Assembly: GCF_000423925.1 (NCBI RefSeq)
Contig: NZ_KE384109.1
Location: 1 to 58,995 of the forward strand
Origin: Butyrivibrio sp. VCD2006
Lineage (GTDB): Bacteria > Bacillota > Clostridia > Lachnospirales > Lachnospiraceae
Length of the DNA stretch: 58,995 bases
Direction: 5' to 3'
Part shown: one piece after another, positions 16,948 through 26,300 of the stretch
How the letters are laid out: each line of letters begins with the position of its first letter
Position numbering within the stretch: the first letter of the stretch is position 1
The notes under the pieces: generated by a model
Database searches by the model: none
What the model was told of the DNA's origin: nothing
Seen by the model: only the letters and a program-made list of their open reading frames with translations
Translations under genes and position numbers: made by a program

Positions 16948-17692
16948 GAAAAATTTGGACAATAGCTATCTGATTATGGATCAGGGAACCAGTGATGGGA
17001 CACAGATAAAATACTTTGACAATGGTAAATGGTATAAGGTGGATCGATATGGTGGAGAAGGAGCTGCAGAGGAGCTGGTATCTAAAGTATTGGAACTAAG
17101 TGGTTTTCCGACTGATAAGTATGTGCTGTATTCTCAGATTATCATAAATGGTGAGCCGGGATGCTGTAGCCAGAGTTTCTTAAATGATGCAAATGAAAGC
17201 TTTATAACTTTCTATAGGATCTATTCTAATCTTACCGGCAATGATTTAATAACAATGACCTCCAGAATGGATTACGATGATGCAATAGAGTATGTCCTTG
17301 ATTTCATGAAAACGAATACTGGGCTGGATCTTAGAGAATATCTTGCTAATACATTTGTTTTGGATGCACTTATTCTAAATGAGGATAGACATTTTAACAA
17401 TTTCGGGCTTATTTATGACGGAACTACATTTAGAGAAGCACCTATTTTTGATAATGGAAAAAGTCTCTTCGTTGGAAACAAAAGATATGATTTAGGGCAA
17501 ACCATGGAGCAGAATAAAAAGATTGCATTTGCCAAATCCTTTAGCGGAAGCTTTGACTTGAATCTTAGATATTTACAAAAATATGCTACTCTGAAAATTG
17601 ATTATGCTAAGGTCGGAAAATATTTGGAAAAACAAGACCTGGCAATTGACAATGTATATAGCAGGTTATATAAACTCATCAAGAATAAATAA
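16937..17692 (+). CDS. HipA-like Ser/Thr kinase (short, CtkA-like)
   Basis: A 251-residue protein matching only the catalytic part of HipA. The N-terminal nucleotide loop is GTSDGTQIKY (17-26). The catalytic loop is NEDRHFNNFG (148-157) with Asp150 and Asn155, and the metal-binding Asp172 lies in IFDNGKS. Full HipA proteins have about 400-440 residues with an extra N-terminal subdomain, absent here; short forms such as CtkA of Helicobacter are known. It overlaps the upstream HTH gene by 11 bases, so the two are co-translated. HipA kinases phosphorylate glutamyl-tRNA synthetase or other targets and halt growth; the target here is unknown. Confidence 0.8.
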   Translation: MLPEKNLDNSYLIMDQGTSDGTQIKYFDNGKWYKVDRYGGEGAAEELVSKVLELSGFPTDKYVLYSQIIINGEPGCCSQSFLNDANESFITFYRIYSNLTGNDLITMTSRMDYDDAIEYVLDFMKTNTGLDLREYLANTFVLDALILNEDRHFNNFGLIYDGTTFREAPIFDNGKSLFVGNKRYDLGQTMEQNKKIAFAKSFSGSFDLNLRYLQKYATLKIDYAKVGKYLEKQDLAIDNVYSRLYKLIKNK

Positions 17693-17708
17693 ACTGCGAA
17701 TCTGGTTA

Positions 17709-19214
17709 TCACACCTTAATCTCAGCCTCAATCCTGGACAGATACTCGTAAAACGCATTGGATAGCTGCGGCTGCCTTATTACAAAAGCTGTGGTGGGCG
17801 GCATGGTGCCCGAAAGGATAGCGTCGCGCTCTGAATGTGCATATATTAAAATATCATGCGGTATCATATCGGTTGTAAGAACGCGATAATTGCTGTATTT
17901 ACGGGAAAGTTCCTCCATTTTTTCAAGCTGCATTTTATACTCTTCCTGCGTATAACTGAGCATAGGGCATCCGAAAAGATCGCAATGCGGAACAGGGATA
18001 GCGTTGCCAGGGCTCCCATTATCCTTTGGCTTTGTTATCAGCTCTGTGACTTCTCCGCCGTTTTCCAGCGTCTCTATGAAAATCTCATGGATTTTATTAT
18101 GTGTTTTTATAAAGCTCTCGTTGCCATAGCGTTTAAGCATGGTTGCAGCAACCTCAGGGAAAAGCGACCAGACCGTTGGTGCAGGCGATGCCATGATGTA
18201 CTTGCCGTGGCTTTGCTTTGAGATAACTCCTGCAAGGAAATCATTGTTGTAGCTCTTGGTATATATCTGCATAAGCGGCTTACACAGTGAAAAGTAGTTG
18301 GAAAACTCCTGCGACAAGGAGTCAACCAGAGTCTTGTCATAGGTGAGAAAATTGCTCATATTTGCAGTGTTTTCTCCGACAGATGTGGAAAAAACGGCAG
18401 AGTGACCCTCTGCAATAAAAATTGAGCGCCGGTACACGCCATCCCTGATAAAGGGGTAGTAGTAGGGCTCAATCGCTCCAGACATGTAAAGCGGTGACCA
18501 CTGAACGATGGCATTTAGCATCTCTGCAAGACTTCGATTTACATGATGGATTATCCTGATTCTGGAGCCATTCTGCAAAAGTGCAGACAAAAGCTTTAAC
18601 CATTCAGCAGCGTAGGCAGGATCCTCGATCATCCAGGTCATATCTTCATCCGACGACAATAACAGCTGAAATGGCCTATTCTCGCCGCACAGATCCTGAA
18701 GAAATCGCCTTATCGCCGTGCGTTTTCCTTCGTTTCCATAAAAAATGGACATTTTTTCTACGGATGACGAGTCATCAGCTACATCAGGCTCAGCCGCAGC
18801 AGCCTGAATGCTGACAGGCATCACGTTGATGCCCTTTGAACCGGCACCCTGCCTGTGCCCCATCATAGCAGACATGCCATTTAGCAGCTTTGCAACCGGC
18901 TCCTCGGCGATATCCACATCAGCTTTATTATTGAGGTAATCGGTGATCAGTAATTTGAGACCATTTTTATCAGAAGGAATGGGCTCACCCTTAAGGATAA
19001 GCTGTGACAGAGCAGTTTTCTGGAAATCTTCCGTTATCTGATCTGCAAGATAGTCGGCAGCAAGGTCAATAAAAGGGATCTTCTTTGGAATCGCCCTTTT
19101 TCCCGAACGAATTCTGCTGACATAGGATGTGTCAAAATGAAGCGCCTGACCAAGATCCGCATTGGTGGTGTTCGTGATATTCATAATGATATTCAGCTTC
19201 TCCGCTGTATTCAT
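17709..19214 (-). CDS. Large HTH regulator of unknown function
   Basis: A 501-residue protein from the ATG at 19214, chosen because GGGGGG lies 7 bases upstream; an extension upstream has no such site. Residues 1-65 form a Xre-like helix-turn-helix (TNADLGQALHFDTSYVSRIR). The remaining 430 residues hold no motif I recognise; one part (about 170-330) reads like a mixed alpha/beta domain and includes FQLLLSSDEDMTWMIEDPA. Proteins with this plan are common in Lachnospiraceae, annotated only as HTH proteins. Its start faces hipB, with 216 bases between. It converges on the HipA-like kinase gene with 16 bases between stops and no terminator seen. Confidence 0.7.
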   Translation of the reverse strand: MNTAEKLNIIMNITNTTNADLGQALHFDTSYVSRIRSGKRAIPKKIPFIDLAADYLADQITEDFQKTALSQLILKGEPIPSDKNGLKLLITDYLNNKADVDIAEEPVAKLLNGMSAMMGHRQGAGSKGINVMPVSIQAAAAEPDVADDSSSVEKMSIFYGNEGKRTAIRRFLQDLCGENRPFQLLLSSDEDMTWMIEDPAYAAEWLKLLSALLQNGSRIRIIHHVNRSLAEMLNAIVQWSPLYMSGAIEPYYYPFIRDGVYRRSIFIAEGHSAVFSTSVGENTANMSNFLTYDKTLVDSLSQEFSNYFSLCKPLMQIYTKSYNNDFLAGVISKQSHGKYIMASPAPTVWSLFPEVAATMLKRYGNESFIKTHNKIHEIFIETLENGGEVTELITKPKDNGSPGNAIPVPHCDLFGCPMLSYTQEEYKMQLEKMEELSRKYSNYRVLTTDMIPHDILIYAHSERDAILSGTMPPTTAFVIRQPQLSNAFYEYLSRIEAEIKV

Positions 19215-19343
19215 CTGCAAATCCCCCCTGTAAAGGCCAAATGAAAAGCGCATTACTAACAAAAACAAATATGAAAATCTTGCTATTTAAGAAAAAATGA
19301 ATCGGAAATTGATTAATAATAGTATAACACTTTGTGAGAAAAG

Positions 19344-19380
19344 TTGGCACATTGTGTGACAAAAGTTGGCACATGTCAAA
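19344..19380 (+). promoter_or_regulatory. Double palindrome upstream of hipB
   Basis: TTGGCACA-TTG-TGTGACAA is followed after 3 bases by TTGGCACATGTCAA. The pair lies 50 bases upstream of the hipB start and fits an antitoxin operator. Near-copies occur at 20335, 21641 and 23135, there attached to terminator hairpins. Confidence 0.55.
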
Positions 19381-19430
19381 GGAGTTGTTTGCAGCTTGAC
19401 TACGCCGAACGGCTTATTTTGGAGGCGGAT

Positions 19431-19649
19431 ATGGTAGTAAACAATGCAGCTGATTTTGGTAAAGCATTGAAAAAACGTAGGAAAGAAATGGGGTATACTC
19501 AGCGCTATATATCTGAGTTTACAGGTTTCAGTATTAGTTTTATTTCAGATCTGGAAAATGGTAAGAGTACAGCTGAACTCGGAAAAGCTATTTATCTTGC
19601 AAATATGCTGGGGCTTGATATTGCTGTTAATGCAAGGGGGAATAGATGA
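19431..19649 (+). CDS. hipB: HipB-like HTH antitoxin
   Basis: A 72-residue HTH protein: FGKALKKRRKEMGYTQRYISEF, then FISDLENGKSTAELGKAIYLANMLGLDI. This is the length and pattern of the HipB antitoxins that precede hipA. The ATG at 19431 is chosen because TTGGAGG lies 5-9 bases before it; upstream in-frame codons lack such a site. Directly after it come only about 65 codons resembling the end of a HipA kinase, so the toxin gene has been deleted and this antitoxin is orphaned. A double palindrome upstream is its likely operator. Confidence 0.75.
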   Translation: MVVNNAADFGKALKKRRKEMGYTQRYISEFTGFSISFISDLENGKSTAELGKAIYLANMLGLDIAVNARGNR

Positions 19650-19839
19650 GGAAAGCTTCAAATCACTGGCTGCAAAAGTTGGAATCGGTGAAAAGATAGC
19701 TATGAGCAACTATCACAAGGTTCTTGATCAATTTGAAAACGCAATAAATGAACCTGCTAAAGAATTGTACGAGGCAGGTTTTGACAACGCGGCAGACATT
19801 GCTGAAAGAATTCTTTTGGCACGAAAAAAGCTACTGTAA
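19645..19839 (+). pseudogene. hipA C-terminal remnant
   Basis: About 65 codons (FKSLAAKVGIGEKIAMSNYH to ERILLARKKLL) in a different frame from hipB, with no start codon or ribosome binding site. The helical pattern and the position directly after hipB suggest the last part of a HipA toxin left by a deletion of some 350 codons, including all catalytic residues. The match to HipA ends is by resemblance, not certain. Confidence 0.5.
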
Positions 19840-19886
19840 GTTCAATCGTAATATAGATGCTTCAATGGTGTATTGTGAATCCCAGA

Positions 19887-20221
19887 AGCTACTCGCAATG
19901 ATTGCCGATATAAATAATGACAAGATTAAAAATGATACGGAAGGTAAACCGTTCTTTGACGATATAAGGAAAGAGGTTACAGAGTTCTCCGCAGATAAGA
20001 AGGTTCAGACTATGTTATTAGAAGAAAAGATGGCTATTTTCGATATGCAGATGACAAAGGCTGAAGGTAAGGCTGAAGGCAAGGCTGAGGAATATGCCGA
20101 GCTTCAGGAAGTCTACCGTTGGCTCTTTGGTTCCGGTAGAGGAAGCGATGTAGAGAGAGCGACTAATGATGAGGAGTTTTACAACGAACTCCTAAAGGAA
20201 TATAAAAGTACGAAGCAATAA
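19887..20221 (+). pseudogene. Rpn nuclease C-terminal fragment (duplicate)
   Basis: These 335 bases are nearly identical to 21202-21536, the C-terminal third of the complete Rpn-type gene, with a constant offset of 1315 and no indels. The frame is open (LAMIADINNDKIKNDTEGKP to EYKSTKQ) but begins abruptly after unrelated sequence, without its own start. Homology continues downstream into the terminator and the palindromes. It is a recent partial duplication that probably also removed the hipA gene. A fusion peptide from an ATG at 19748 is possible but lacks a ribosome binding site. Confidence 0.8.
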
Positions 20222-20282
20222 CAATCAATCATTGTGACCATAATAACCTTCTGAATAAAGCATATTAGTAGATTAATTTAGA

Positions 20283-20370
20283 GCCCCAGGTGTAAAAGCC
20301 TGGGGTTTTATGCTGTTTAGAAAAGCTGGTACATTTCATGACAAGTATTGGCATATGCCAGAGGGGACAG
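20283..20370 (+). repeat. Terminator-plus-palindrome repeat, copy 2 (degenerate)
   Basis: GCCCCAGG-(8)-CCTGGGG then TTTTA is an intrinsic terminator for the fragment upstream. From 20335 come drifted forms of the TTGGCACA and TTGGCATATG palindromes seen at 19344. The same pair of parts recurs at 21599 and 23092. Confidence 0.75.
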
Positions 20371-20435
20371 TTTCAGTGATTATTTCTAACCTGCTTATCT
20401 TGTTTATAAGATTAAAAATTTCTTAAGATTTTGTT

Positions 20436-20465
20436 CGAACAACTGTTCCTGAAAAGTGATATAAT
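20436..20465 (+). promoter_or_regulatory. Candidate LexA box and -10 of the Rpn gene
   Basis: CGAACAACTGTTC (20436-20448) matches the Gram-positive LexA box (CGAAC-N4-GTTCG) except for the final base. It lies just upstream of TATAAT (20460-20465), and the Rpn gene starts 58 bases further on. Binding of LexA there would block the promoter, so the gene may be induced by DNA damage. Confidence 0.5.
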
Positions 20466-20522
20466 TGCAGTAATAGAGCGGATTTTAGCTCTTAGAGAAC
20501 TATGTTTTTGGAGGTATGAAAA

Positions 20523-21536
20523 ATGTCTGAAATTTATGGGAAAGGGAATCCAAATGAGGAAATTGATATAAGGGAGCGGATCACCCAGAGTCATATATCC
20601 GATGAAGCAAAAAAGGACCTGTTTGCTGTTGTTGATGGTGAGAAGCTGGCAGAACTATATTCGGATGCGATAGCAAAGAAAGCCTTTTCTCCAGACAAGC
20701 ATCCGGAGCGTCTGGACTTTTTATTGCAGCATGTTATGAACGATAAAAGCATTGAAGTATATCATTCTGCCTCAAATGAAAGCATTTTGAGCAGTAAATA
20801 TTCCAAGAAAGTTATTAGTGACATCCCTGCATGGCTTAAGGATCACAGGAGAGCGGACCTGGAAATACAGGCGGCAGCACAGAATTATATATATAACCGT
20901 GCGGATATCTACTCATCAGAAATGCTCATGATACAGTACTCTGTTGATGAAGGACAGAAAAAGGATGAAATGAACTATGAGAAGGTCAAGGGAGTCATTA
21001 TAGTAGTGCTCATGGTAAAAAGTCCTGAAATATTCAAGGAATTTAAGTCAGACAGATACATCCACAGGATCACAAAAGCAACTGCAGATAGTGGGATGGT
21101 ATTCCCAATGCTAAGGCAGATGGCATTTGTACAGCTTGATAAAGCCCTTGAAGAATATCTTACAGGCACGTACAATGAAGATGAGGATGTTGAGCTGCTG
21201 GAGCTACTCGCAATGATTGCCGATATAAATAATGACAAGATTAAAAACGATACGGAAGGTAAACCGTTCTTTGACGATATAAGAAAAGAGGTTTCAGAGT
21301 TCTCCGCAGATAAGGAGGTTCAGGCTATGTTATTGGAAGAAAAGATGGCTATCCTAGATATGCAGATGACTAAGGCTGAAGGCAAGGTTGAAGGCAAGGC
21401 TGAGGAACATGCTGAGCTTCAGGATGTCTACCGTTGGCTCTTTAGTTCCGGTAGAGGGAGCGATGTAGAGAGAGCGACGAATGATGAGGAGTTTTATAAC
21501 GAACTTCTAAAAGAATATAAAAGTACGAAGCAATAA
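20523..21536 (+). CDS. Rpn-type PD-(D/E)XK nuclease (transposase-like)
   Basis: A 337-residue protein. Residues 55-180 hold the nuclease-like part: LDFLLQHVMNDKS, then KDHRRADLEIQAA with the D and E-x-Q pair of the PD-(D/E)XK fold, and YNRADIYSSEML. The C-terminal third is helical with E/K-rich repeats (KAEGKVEGKAEE). Rpn proteins promote RecA-independent recombination and cut DNA. GGAGG lies 8 bases before the ATG. The promoter carries a candidate LexA box. Its C-terminal third is duplicated at 19887. A terminator and palindromes follow. The nuclease core is shorter and more divergent than in typical Rpn proteins, so activity is uncertain. Confidence 0.78.
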   Translation: MSEIYGKGNPNEEIDIRERITQSHISDEAKKDLFAVVDGEKLAELYSDAIAKKAFSPDKHPERLDFLLQHVMNDKSIEVYHSASNESILSSKYSKKVISDIPAWLKDHRRADLEIQAAAQNYIYNRADIYSSEMLMIQYSVDEGQKKDEMNYEKVKGVIIVVLMVKSPEIFKEFKSDRYIHRITKATADSGMVFPMLRQMAFVQLDKALEEYLTGTYNEDEDVELLELLAMIADINNDKIKNDTEGKPFFDDIRKEVSEFSADKEVQAMLLEEKMAILDMQMTKAEGKVEGKAEEHAELQDVYRWLFSSGRGSDVERATNDEEFYNELLKEYKSTKQ

Positions 21537-21598
21537 CAATCGATCATTGTGACCGCAATAACATTCTGATAAAACGTTTTACTAGAGCCATTTTTAGA

Positions 21599-21677
21599 GC
21601 CCCAGGTGTAAAAGCCTGGGGCTTAATTTGTCTCAAAAAGCTGGCACATTCTGTGACAAATATTGGCATATGTCAAA
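21599..21677 (+). repeat. Terminator-plus-palindrome repeat, copy 3
   Basis: GCCCCAGG (21599-21606) pairs with CCTGGGGC (21615-21622), followed by TTAATTT: the terminator of the Rpn gene. From 21641 come CTGGCACA-TTC-TGTGACAA and TTGGCATATGTCAA. Sequence after it (GTGTTTGTGACAAATC and on) is also shared with the copy at 23092. Confidence 0.85.
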
Positions 21678-21825
21678 GGGAGTAAAGGTGTGTTTGTGAC
21701 AAATCAAATGAATTAGAATTAATGTACGCGAGCGAATAAATAATGATTAAACGGATACTATAAGGGATGGAGATTGAAAAATAGAAACCAATGTGGGGCA
21801 AAAAGTCGATGGAGGGAAGATAGCT

Positions 21826-23070
21826 ATGATGAGAATTTTAAAGAAGGTGTGTGCGGCGATATTGTCGCTTGCGATGGTTTTAACGTTAATGCCTGGAATT
21901 CAGGTAAGAGCTGAGAATGTGTTCAGTAATATTGATGTAAATGTTGAAGGCGAAATAATAGCTCAGAAGGCAACACTTACGATGGATACATATCAGTATT
22001 CAAGCTACGATGAAGATAATGCATATGTTGTGATGGAAAAAGGAGAAAGAGACGGAGCTTGGTCAAATTATTATGAATTTATTGACAATGGATATGATGT
22101 TATTTACATGTATAATACCCATATTCTAGGAATGCTTACGACGACTGTAGATGAAGACTATTTTGATGGTAAACTGACAGTTCCGGTTCCGGAAGGTTAT
22201 GCGGCATCTACAGCTAAGCGAATTTATATGTACGTAATGGACGCTGGTGAAGGATTAACTATTAATGAAAAAATCCCAGTTACAGCTAGTACAGCGACAA
22301 CAATTACGATACCTATAAAGTTTTATAATCACGTTGGCTACAATGACTCTGCTAATATATATACAAGCAATTTTATGAATGAGTTATTTGTAGAATTTCA
22401 AAAGGAAATCGATATAAATACGCTTAATCCTACTTTGGCGGTTAACAGTTTTGAACATACAGGTCAGCCTATAACACCAGATGTAACAATAAACGGATTA
22501 ACAAAAGATGTGGACTATACGCTTGAATATTCTAACAATGTTGCTGTTGGCACGGCAACAGTAAAAGTAGTCGGAAAAGGAAGGTATGTTGGTTCTGTAA
22601 GCTTGAATTTTGAAATCAAGAAGACGATTGCTGCAGGTGTCAAGATTGAGGATTCTGAGAAAAATGCCGAGTATAAAGTAATTTCGGTCAAAGACGGAGA
22701 GACAACAGTTGAATATGAAAAGTCGGAGAAAAAGGACGCTAAGAAGATTAACATTCCCGAGACGGTAACTCTTCCTGATGGATCGACAGCAAAGGTAACA
22801 GCAGTTGCAGCAGGTGCTTTAAAGGGAAATAAGACAGTAACAAATGTAACAATAGGAAAAAATATAACATCCATAGGTGGAAACGCGTTTAAGGGTTGTA
22901 GCAAGCTTAACAAGATAACGATTAAATCTACTAAGATTAAGAAAATAGGTAAAAATGCATTTAAGGGAATCAAGAAAGGCGCAACAATTAAGGTTCCTAA
23001 GAGTAAGAAGGAAGCATATACAAAACTTCTGAAGAAAGCAAAATTGCCGGCAGGAGTAAAGATAAAGTAG
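21826..23070 (+). CDS. Secreted protein with Lys-rich BspA-type LRR ending
   Basis: A 414-residue protein. The ATG at 21826 is chosen for GGAGGG nine bases upstream and for the signal peptide it opens (MMRILKKVCAAILSLAMVL, ending V-R-A-E). Residues 30-200 are of unknown fold, rich in Tyr and Asp; about 200-280 look Ig-like (TPDVTINGLTKDVDYTLEY). The last 110 residues are an LRR_5-type module: NVTIGKNITSIGGNAFKGC, then KKIGKNAFKGIKKGATIKVP and a Lys-rich tail. The same ending occurs on five other proteins in this window. No LPXTG. Secreted or wall-associated; function unknown. Confidence 0.85.
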   Translation: MMRILKKVCAAILSLAMVLTLMPGIQVRAENVFSNIDVNVEGEIIAQKATLTMDTYQYSSYDEDNAYVVMEKGERDGAWSNYYEFIDNGYDVIYMYNTHILGMLTTTVDEDYFDGKLTVPVPEGYAASTAKRIYMYVMDAGEGLTINEKIPVTASTATTITIPIKFYNHVGYNDSANIYTSNFMNELFVEFQKEIDINTLNPTLAVNSFEHTGQPITPDVTINGLTKDVDYTLEYSNNVAVGTATVKVVGKGRYVGSVSLNFEIKKTIAAGVKIEDSEKNAEYKVISVKDGETTVEYEKSEKKDAKKINIPETVTLPDGSTAKVTAVAAGALKGNKTVTNVTIGKNITSIGGNAFKGCSKLNKITIKSTKIKKIGKNAFKGIKKGATIKVPKSKKEAYTKLLKKAKLPAGVKIK

Positions 23071-23091
23071 CATAATAAAGACACTTTTAGA

Positions 23092-23170
23092 GCCTCAGGT
23101 GTAAAAAGCCTGGGGCTTATTTTGTCTTGAAAAGTTGGCACATTCTATGACAAATATTGGCATATGTCAA
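23092..23170 (+). repeat. Terminator-plus-palindrome repeat, copy 4
   Basis: GCCTCAGG (23092-23099) and CCTGGGGC (23109-23116) form the terminator, with one G-T pair. TTGGCACA-TTC-TATGACAA and TTGGCATATGTCAA follow from 23135. The next 200 bases up to the gene at 23385 contain shared flanking sequence (GTGTTTGTGGCAAATC) and ATGTGGGG before the start, but no gene. Confidence 0.85.
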
Positions 23171-23384
23171 AGGTGTGAAAGGTGTGTTTGTGGCAAATCA
23201 AATGAATTAAAATTAATGTATGTAAGTGTTGGAAAATGATTTGCTCAATTGGGTTTTCCTAGCCTTGCAAGTTGGGAGATGGGGAGATTGTCAGTGATTT
23301 GGCATAGGATTTTATCATGGGAGTGCTTGTCAGATCACAGAAAAGAACTAATGTGGGGTAGTTAGTCAGACTGGAGGGCAGCTT

Positions 23385-26300
23385 ATGAGAGGGATTCTAA
23401 AGAAGACACTACTGTTACTCATGCTGAGTTTTATCTTTATGCCTTTTGGCATAAAAGCACATGCTGAGGATAAGGTTACAATCACCTTTGACTATGGGCT
23501 TAATCAGGAGTATTGCAAAGAAAATCAAGCTAATGATAAGTATCCCAAGTCCGCAGACGTTGATAAGGGGGCATCAAAAGCAATTCTTAATGATGTAGTT
23601 GGATTACCCCAAAGTGGCGATGCTGTAGGAGATATGACGTTTGATTACTGGTCGCTTGATGAAAATGGCGATGAATCAATATGGGGATATGAATTTGAAG
23701 CGGATATAACTCTGTATGCTCACTGGACACATGCAATTACCTATGATCCCGGAGAGGGGCATTTTTACGGACAAGAGGCTGGCGAAAAATATGTTTCAAA
23801 TTGGTTGAGTGAAGAAAATACTATTTTGGATATAAGTCCATATTGTTACCCTGCGAGCAATGATAAGGCTTTCATTGGCTGGTCACTTGAACCTGATGGA
23901 GAAGTAGTTACCGAATTAGGGTTTAGTCCTTCGGTATATCAGAATATTACAGTTTATGCTGTTTATACTGATGGCTATCCTGTAACTTTTAATGCTAATG
24001 GTGGAACAATTAATCAATACTATGAAAGCTATATTGATTGGGGAGATTATTATCGTTTAGGCAGTCTAAGATCTTATGATAAAAGCACTCTAACTATTAC
24101 ATATCCAAAAGAATATGTTCCTTCTGAAGCTCCATATATGTGTTATATGCCTATATATGATAATTCGTATGTTACGCCAAATACGGCAGATAAAGAGTTT
24201 AAGAATTGGACGAGTGATGAAAGTGGTGATAATGATACTAGTTTTTACACCTATTCACCAAAGAAAGATGGTACGGACACTTTCTATGCAAAATGGAGCA
24301 AATATTTTACGGTAACATTTGATGGTAATAGAGGACGTACAGATGATACTGTTGAAAAACATGTAATAGATGGATATTCGTTGCACTCAATCTATATACC
24401 ATATGATTCGTTTAAATCGAATGGAAAAAGATGCTCCAGCTTTAATGAAAGTGAAGATGGTAAGGGGGTAGTTGTTGATTACGACTATGTGCCTACAGAT
24501 GATATTACAGTTTATGCTCAGTATACTGACACATACGAGATAACGCTTGATCCTGATTCGGATCATGGAGGATATCTGTATAGTGGTTATTCCAGTTTTA
24601 CAATAGATCAGGGAGATAAACTTGAAACTGATTTTATGGATCGTATTGTATTGTGGCCGGATGATAGTACAGGTCCAAGTAATAAAGTTTTGGATTATTG
24701 GTGCTTCGATAAGGATGGAGATGAGAACCAACGTTTTAAGCCACCTTATACTCCTGATGCGGATGTTACACTCTATGCTATTCCTGAGAAAGGATCTATT
24801 GTGACTTTCCATGCAGGTGCAAATGAGGATGACGAGAGCAATCAGTATGGAACAGTTTTTAGTTTTCGTGGTAAGGGACCAGATACAGATATTTCAGTTG
24901 CTTATTCAAAGAAACGACCAATCGGAGATGATTATCCGAATTTAGCAAACTATGTTAATGATGATACAAAAGAGTTCGCTGGATGGTCAACAGAATATGG
25001 GGATCTTACTAAAAGGGTGGATTTTAAAACATTTATCCCTAAAGACGATAAGATAAATCTTTATGCTGTTTGGTATGATAAGGTTCCGGTTAGATATCAC
25101 GCAAATGGCGGAGAATTTGAATATATTTCATCAAAAGATAAGAGTATTTATTCGACATATGTTAAGGAAGGGGATAGATTATCTATCTCACAAAGTGAAA
25201 TTCCAACTATGGCAGGCGCCTTTGCATTTGTTGGATGGTCAGAGACAGAAGGAAGTTCAAAAACTATTCCACAAGGTACAATATTTACTGTGTCTAAACC
25301 GATGGATTTCTATGCAGTTTGGGAGCCAGGTTATGTAATAACACTTGATGGTAATGGTGGAGAAGTATTCCTTGAGGGATCGGGTCATTCACATCAGCAG
25401 GGAGAAACACCTACATTAACAATCAAAAAGGGATCTTCGGTAATTAGCGATGATTCGAAAGATTATTTTGCACATGGATATAAAGACGGATTTATACTAG
25501 AAGGCTTCTCAACAACACAGAATGGACAGACACTTGATCTTACAAAGCATGTTCCTGAGGGCGATGAAACCTTATATGCTATTTGGGGAACGCCATGCAT
25601 AGTAACTTATGATCCAGGAGAATCTGGAACGCTTTATGACAATGAGAAAACTGAAGAAGTTGTGAAGGGAGGAAAAGTTTGGTATTTACCTACTCCACAA
25701 CCCACTGGTGAAGAAAACTTCGTTGGATGGTTTACTGCTGATGACAAACGCTTTACTACATCTACGATAGTAAATGATAATATTACTGTTAAAGCTAAGT
25801 GGACGTCGGATAAAGTTACTGTAATACTTGATGCAGGTGAAAAAGGAACAATTTTACCCGAGGATCCTTCTGATACACCACAAAGAAAAGTTGAATTAGT
25901 TCTTCCTAAGGGTGGATATCTTGACTTGCCGCAGTATGTAGCTAATTCAACGGATGAAAATGAAGTATTTGGTGGATGGAAATCAGAAACTATTACATGG
26001 GATTCCTCAAATAAAAATGGGATAGATGTAAATGAAAGTATTACATTTGAAGCAATTTGGAATCAAGCCGTGTATATCGATGTTACATTTAATGGTAATG
26101 GCGGATTGGTAGATTTTAATGACAATCCTGGTGAACCCGAAGATGATATGGATTTCCGTATTATTCAGGGAGATTCAATAGGCACAGATGTTTATGCATA
26201 TCAGACTGGTGAAGGCAAGGAAGGATTGGTGTTCACAGGATGGTATAAGGATGCATCGGCAACTACATTGGTAGCAGCACCTGGTAAAATTAAAGATTAT

